Shown: positions 60,401 through 64,000 of the stretch, piece after piece
Position numbering within the stretch: the first letter of the stretch is position 1
Layout: each line of letters starts with the position of its first letter
Assembly: GCA_048499455.1 (NCBI GenBank)
Contig: JASNZV010000019.1
Location: 95,510-159,509, forward strand
Reading direction: 5' to 3'
DNA length: 64,000 nt
Source: CFX5 sp023384495
GTDB taxonomy: Bacteria > Chloroflexota > Anaerolineae > Caldilineales > Caldilineaceae
Notes under the pieces: model-generated
Seen by the model: only the letters and a program-made list of their open reading frames with translations
What the model was told of the DNA's origin: nothing
The model's database searches: none
Translations under genes and position numbers: made by a program

Positions 60401-63400
60401 TCCTCCCAAAACGCCACGGCTTCTTGCTGCAACTCTTCGGCGCGGTCGATCTCGCCGCGCGCCAAGGCGAGCGCGCTCAGGCCAGCCAGACAATCGGCGG
60501 TGTTGAACTGGGTTCCACTGGCGCGCGCCATTTGCAGACTCTCTTGGAAGCCTTGTTCTGCCTCTGTATCCAGGCCTTGCAGGCGATAGGCTTCGCAGAT
60601 GATGGTCTTTCCCGTTAACTGTCGCCACTGGGGTTCGATCGCGTCGGCAGCCTGCTGGCTCTCGTTTGTCAACTGGATGGCGAGCGCAAAGTTGCCCTGA
60701 TGGAGCGACAGGCGCGCCAGATCGCGCAAGACGGTGGTGATCCCCGGCAGGGTTCCAATGCTTTGGCCGATGGCGAGCGCCTCGCGTAGACGATGTTCCG
60801 CCTGTGCATATCTGCCGCGCCGTGTGTCGATGTCTGCCAGGTTGTGCAGGAATCCTCCCCGTAACTTATGCGCGCCAATCGCGCTGGCGAGCGCCAGCCC
60901 CTCGCCGAGCAATCGTTCGGCTTCCGCAAGGCGCCCCTGCTTCTTGGCGAGGGAGCTTTTGAGCTCGATACAGGCGGCCACCCCCCATTGGTCATCCACT
61001 GCCGTAAAATGGGCGAGGCTTTCATTGCACAGCTTGTCGGCCCTATCGATCTGGCTTTGGCCGGCGGAGAGCCAACCGAGATAGAGCAGCGCAATGGCTC
61101 GATGATGTTCGCTCGGCGGCGTAGCGGAACCGAGAAGCGCCACGCCCTGCTCCATGAGCGTTTGCCCTTGCCTGATGTGGCCGCGGCGCGAGCCGAGGTA
61201 TCCCTGACCAGCAAGCAGAAAACCAACGAGGGCCCGTTGTTCCGCCGGCAATTCATCGGGAGTGCGCCCCTGCATGAATGACTCCACAGCGCGGCCCAAT
61301 GCGGCCTCCCCTTCATAGAATGCGCCACGGGAATCACAGAAGAGCCACAATGCTTCGGCAGCCCGCGCAAGTAGCGGCGCATCCTTTTGTACGAGTGCGT
61401 GTTGCCAGGCTGCGCGAATGTTGCCAAGCTCCGCAAGCAGCGCAGCAAAGGTCTCCGGTTGGTTCCCGCTTTTGAGGTCGGGGGTTTGTTCCTGCAATAA
61501 GGTCGCATAATAAGCGCAGTGGCGTTGCTGAGCCTCTTCCTGTTCGCGCGGCGCGGTCTGCATCTGTTCCTGGGCAAATTGGCGGATCAGCTCATGGATC
61601 TCGTAGCGCCCGACCGGGGTAAACTGCACAAACGCCTTGTCGACCAACGATGTGAGTTGGTGGAGGGTCGCGCCGGCCACTGCCGCCACCGCGGCATAGG
61701 TGCATCCCCCCCGAAAGACCGACAGTTTTCTGAGCACGGCCTGTTCGTCGGGGAGTAGCTGCTGCCAGCTTTGCTCCAACACGGCGCGCATGCTTCGATG
61801 GCGCACCGGAATGTTCTGATGGCGCGCGCTGAGGATGTCGAGGCTCCGCTCGATCTCGTCTGCCACCTTCTTGCAGGGCAACACCTTGAGCCAACTGGCG
61901 GCCAGCTCAAGCGCCAGCGGCATACCGCCCACAAGCCGGCAAATGCGTATCACATGGGCTTTTTCGGCCTCAATCGAAAATCCACTTTGCATCTGGCGCG
62001 CACACTGCGAAAACAGGCGGACCGCATCGTAATCAGCCAGGGCGACGGTGGGGGCCACACCCTCTTTAGGGAAGCTCATACCCGCTACCGGCAGCATCCA
62101 CGCCTCCTGAAGATCGAGCGACTCGCGCGACGTGATCAACAGCTTGACGCCCGGCGCCGACCCCAAGATCTCGACGACCAGGTGGGCGCCCTGCCGCAAC
62201 TGTTCAAAATTGTCGAGCACCAATAGCATTTGCCGGTCGCGCAGAGCTTGTCGCAGGTGTTGGCGTGGCTCTCCGTCGCCGTAAAAGCGCCAACCGAGGG
62301 CGTCGGCAATTGCCGCCACCATGCCACTCGGGGTACTCACGGACTGGAGCGGCACAAAAAAGAGACCGTCGGCAAATGCTGGGTTTTCGATGGCGGGGGA
62401 CGAACTCGATTCGACGATTGTCTGTGCGGCGGCAAGCGCCAGGCGAGTCTTGCCGATGCCGCCTGGCCCAACGAGCGTCAACAGGCGGCAATTGGGGTCG
62501 GCCAATAACCGAATGATTTCCTCGATCTCGTGACTGCGCCCGACGAACGGCGTTGTCTGCACAGGCAGAGTGGGCTGGGGGGGCCGGGTGATCGGCGGTT
62601 TGAGGGGGTGGGGGATGCTGGCGGCGGGCGCGCTCCCCGCGGTGACGGGTCGATCCCGCGCTGGCGCGGGCGAGGGGAAACGGCGCGTACGAATCGCATC
62701 GTAGAGCTCAGTTGTCTCTTGCGCGGGCGGTGCGTCCATCTCCGCAGCGAGGATGCGGACACACTCCTCATACTGGCGCAGCGCTGTGGCGGTTTGGCCT
62801 GCCTGGGCATAGAGTTGCATCAGGCGGCAGTGAACCGGTTCTTCGAGGGGGTCGAGCGCCAGCCAGCGCCGCGCAAAGGAGATCGCCTTTTCCCACTGCT
62901 GTAGTGTTTCGTAGGTATGCACCAACTGCTGAAGAGTAGCTGCGAACGCTTGCCGCAGTTCTTCGCGTTGAAAGAATTGCCAGTCGTCAAATTCTGGGCA
63001 GTCGGGCAAGGTGAACCCGGCGGTAAAATCCGCCCTATAGATCTCTGTTGCGCGGAGCAGATGGGTGAGTTTGCTCTCTGTGTCGTTGGGCGAGGCTGAC
63101 ACAACGACCAGTTGCTTGTCGAACTCTTCCGTATCCAGCCATAGAGGAGCGTTTGGGCGCAGGCAGACGGTTTCGGTGGATATGTCGAGCAGTCTATCCA
63201 ACCCCAATTGGCCGAGGTCGTGCAAGATGCGGCGCAGGTTGGCGCGCGCCGTGCGCTGGCCCTTGTCGGGCCAAAACAGCGTCGCCAGAGAATCTCGCGT
63301 GTGAGTTTGACGCGTATGGGCCAGGTAGATAAAAAGGGCCAGGGCCTTGCGGAGGTTCATTTCGACTGGCCGTCCGTTGTTTTCAAGACGCGGCGCGCCA

Positions 63401-63426
63401 AAGAGATAGAGGTGATATTGCGTCAT
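57436..63426 (-). CDS. Giant SARP-type regulator with two STAND ATPase-TPR modules
   Basis: 1996 residues from ATG 63426 (MTQYHLYLFGAPRLE, matching the paralogue's start); a longer frame to 63477 is unlikely. N-terminal winged helix and activator domain (1-250) are followed by STAND module 1 (Walker A GPGGIGKTRLAL near 320, Walker B LLVLDNFEQL) with TPR helices to about 1130. STAND module 2 comes next (Walker A again near 1181, LLLVLDNLEHL) with a second TPR block. Each module alone resembles the 1127-residue regulator. One DNA-binding domain with two sensing modules is unusual. Target and ligand are unknown. Confidence 0.9.
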   Translation of the reverse strand: MTQYHLYLFGAPRLENNGRPVEMNLRKALALFIYLAHTRQTHTRDSLATLFWPDKGQRTARANLRRILHDLGQLGLDRLLDISTETVCLRPNAPLWLDTEEFDKQLVVVSASPNDTESKLTHLLRATEIYRADFTAGFTLPDCPEFDDWQFFQREELRQAFAATLQQLVHTYETLQQWEKAISFARRWLALDPLEEPVHCRLMQLYAQAGQTATALRQYEECVRILAAEMDAPPAQETTELYDAIRTRRFPSPAPARDRPVTAGSAPAASIPHPLKPPITRPPQPTLPVQTTPFVGRSHEIEEIIRLLADPNCRLLTLVGPGGIGKTRLALAAAQTIVESSSSPAIENPAFADGLFFVPLQSVSTPSGMVAAIADALGWRFYGDGEPRQHLRQALRDRQMLLVLDNFEQLRQGAHLVVEILGSAPGVKLLITSRESLDLQEAWMLPVAGMSFPKEGVAPTVALADYDAVRLFSQCARQMQSGFSIEAEKAHVIRICRLVGGMPLALELAASWLKVLPCKKVADEIERSLDILSARHQNIPVRHRSMRAVLEQSWQQLLPDEQAVLRKLSVFRGGCTYAAVAAVAGATLHQLTSLVDKAFVQFTPVGRYEIHELIRQFAQEQMQTAPREQEEAQQRHCAYYATLLQEQTPDLKSGNQPETFAALLAELGNIRAAWQHALVQKDAPLLARAAEALWLFCDSRGAFYEGEAALGRAVESFMQGRTPDELPAEQRALVGFLLAGQGYLGSRRGHIRQGQTLMEQGVALLGSATPPSEHHRAIALLYLGWLSAGQSQIDRADKLCNESLAHFTAVDDQWGVAACIELKSSLAKKQGRLAEAERLLGEGLALASAIGAHKLRGGFLHNLADIDTRRGRYAQAEHRLREALAIGQSIGTLPGITTVLRDLARLSLHQGNFALAIQLTNESQQAADAIEPQWRQLTGKTIICEAYRLQGLDTEAEQGFQESLQMARASGTQFNTADCLAGLSALALARGEIDRAEELQQEAVAFWEEMGQEIELAVARCRLGRGMAAGGPSRAAEAQRCLMDALQVAYARGLAPIALDVFVDLLPLLTHEGRDRQAAELAALAKQHPASRYETRQIASQFLEQLTGDALTSADAFAAGQLPDWRTVAEGLMRTLIVTDRHTGVVAQNLPPQPTPFIGRAHELMEVVRCLQTPECRLLTLVGPGGIGKTRLALQAAQTLMAGRNPSSPASHTPQIAYLEFPDGLFFVPLHAVGTGDGMISAIAEATGFRFYSDAPPRQQLLNFLRAKRLLLVLDNLEHLDEAPTLVEEILTAAPHVTLLATSQKSLNLREEWFHPLTGMALHVTGDAPLHRGQDGDPHAPADAIQLFAQCARHARADFVLEADYNHVARICRLVDGIPLAIELAATWLKVLPSQKIADEIERGLDILTTRQQNVPTRHRSMVAVLTHTWQLLSEEEQGVLKRLSVFHGGFSQEAAQHVADATLIVLAALVEKALLWVSPHGRYHMHELLRHFAHQALTSDTDVAQATQRRHSDYYLNVLTEHGPLLTGKTRQIALDAIGAELDNVRAGWRWAVAEGDPAMLATAAEPFYHFYQLQSRYQDGKESFELARQELEQRQQRKSTPSMSRALMRTLARAGAFCHFLCEYDLAADHLRRGLDLAGVLDDQTEAAFVHNFLGQLAVWKGDRAGAKHHLLQSLTISQEIGDRSGAANALEKLANLSLATFGEYAESKRLAAESLAISRQLGRPDWIAYALDTLGFVTFCLGEYEASEAYYRESLTLFEQSGDQYGVAMAQGGVALTLWAMTDGRGDEAVAYFEQSLSICRAIGHQGQVAGRLAGLARIANDVGDYARAHELSVEGLTIAREVGSPVYLAHILCCLGETAYATGDLASARRYLFEALHLTSESGLLANLAMVLYHYATLLAHESRNTTTQAESRRTQAVALLALVRDQAATWRVYQARSIQRIDHIKAQWPQTNAPPAPLAATDEGLQDAVRAILAEGAHRHSDASRSYRLSS

Positions 63427-63486
63427 TGTCGCTCGCCTGCCCCAGCTGCCTCGACCTCTCCAACGTATCGTGGTCAACCTGACACC

Positions 63487-63515
63487 ATCCTACTCAAAAC
63501 CAGCAAAAAACTCAA
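63487..63515 (-). promoter_or_regulatory. Promoter of the giant SARP gene
   Basis: On the minus strand, -35 TTGAGT (63510-63515), 17 bases, and -10 TAGGAT (63487-63492), 60 bases before the ATG. The -10 lies in TTTTGAGTAGGAT, close to the sequence before the other SARP gene. Confidence 0.5.
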
Positions 63516-64000
63516 CTCTACCCGCGAGTGGACGGCGCAAAAAACCGATGGAGGGGTTGAAGCAGCGCAGCCAGATGGCGCGGGCCTGGCGCGCCGGCTT
63601 CCCCAATGCCGATTTTGGCGAACCCTGTGAGCGCGGCATCCCCTTTGGCAGTTCCGAGTTCCCCTATTTATACTGGCCTGAAAACTCTGGAGTGAAAATA
63701 GCGTTTGCTGAGTTCTGTTGATATTATAGCCTGCCCAGAGGTGCGACGCATTTGCAAAGTGCGTTGCACACCCGCTCGAACCAATCGCTGCGATTTGCTA
63801 CCGGACACTTACTATTTGCAACGGCGCCTAAAGTGCTCCGATCCGACTTCTGACCGTGAGCAGCCGGATCGGAGCACTCTGGTTGCAGGCGCTGAAAATC
63901 AAGTCGCTGTTTGATGCGAGTTTCTATTCCTGCGAAAGCTGTCAGTGTGCTGTTGTTGCTGTTTTCGTTATGCTTCAAACTCGGCGAGGTCAAATGCCTA
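63516..64000. other. 485-base end region without a convincing gene
   Basis: Open frames here are short, lack ribosome sites and have no recognisable motif. A plus-strand frame ending at 63721 is Arg- and Pro-rich and not credible as a gene. The visible structure is an inverted repeat at 63832-63878. Confidence 0.5.
63832..63878. repeat. Perfect 14-bp inverted repeat near the window end
   Basis: AGTGCTCCGATCCG (63832-63845) and CGGATCGGAGCACT (63865-63878) with a 19-base loop. The flanks TTTGCAACGGCGCC and TTGCAGGCGC show weak further similarity. It may be a terminator or part of a mobile palindrome. Confidence 0.55.

Noticed and set aside
63470..63721. Possible plus-strand gene of about 80 codons near the window end
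   Set aside because: No ribosome site, low-complexity basic composition and no recognisable domain.
1..64000. tRNA, rRNA, prophage or insertion-sequence genes
   Set aside because: None was seen by eye. Only small palindromes without transposase genes were found.

Overview
The window looks like a chromosomal segment of a Gram-positive-type, GC-rich bacterium. The most likely source is a filamentous member of the Chloroflexota (Caldilineae/Anaerolineae type). This is inferred from protein character only: Pro/Thr-rich linkers in secreted proteins, a CAP plus dockerin plus cohesin-like protein, very large SARP/STAND/TPR regulators, many PhyH dioxygenases, peptide-type ABC importers used in sugar and sugar-acid catabolism, and secreted proteins ending in a short (Y/F)LPxV tail. 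No rRNA, tRNA, CRISPR array, transposase or phage gene was seen.

Layout. (1) 2-5881 (+): a terpenoid-cyclase-repeat protein (5' end outside the window), a DUF4430 (transcobalamin C-terminal-like) membrane-anchored protein and a complete ECF transporter (S, T and fused A-A'), joined by three ATGA overlaps. Together these resemble a split transcobalamin-like corrinoid capture and uptake system. A decayed CobW fragment follows. (2) 6094-12501 (-): a seven-gene catabolic operon (BKACE, PhyH, TIM-barrel isomerase, Zn-dehydrogenase, SDR, HpcH/HpaI aldolase, amidohydrolase). (3) 13357-21040 (+): a complete peptide/oligosaccharide-type ABC importer followed by a PhyH gene. (4) 21135-25430 (-): iclR, a GH116-like glycosidase and an Ldh2 dehydrogenase. 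Regions 2, 3 and the iclR gene share near-identical promoters (TTGACA, 17-18 bp, TACAAT or TAAAAT) whose -10 is overlapped by a common TGTG(C/T)G-N-ATTA(T/C)ACA-like motif, so they are proposed to form one IclR regulon. (5) 25534-27194: a decayed ZnuA fragment, then a tiny frame coupled to a SelA-fold PLP enzyme. (6) 27431-30143: a secreted CAP/dockerin protein and a Uma2 nuclease-fold protein. (7) 30178-36284 (+): a six-gene operon with KDPG aldolase, KDG kinase, ATP-grasp enzyme, PhyH, D-carbamoylase-type amidase and class III aminotransferase. (8) 36437-39495 (-): a secreted DNRLRE protein, a Rieske ferredoxin and an ABC exporter.

(9) 40015-44523 (+): a lipoprotein, methyltransferase, vanadium-haloperoxidase-like enzyme and two membrane proteins. 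(10) 44803-46225 (-): a flavocytochrome-type oxidoreductase with a 30-residue membrane peptide downstream. (11) 46264-63426: two SARP-STAND-TPR regulators, the second with two STAND modules in one chain, flanking a 1407-residue secreted protein, a phosphoribosyltransferase, a crotonase-family protein lacking the usual glutamates, and an alpha/beta hydrolase.

Intergenic spaces carry several families of dispersed palindromes (paired copies at 15516/39611, 29387/39748 and 21072/44550) plus three repeats resembling sequences widespread in bacterial intergenic DNA. All functions are read from sequence motifs by eye; no database search was run.
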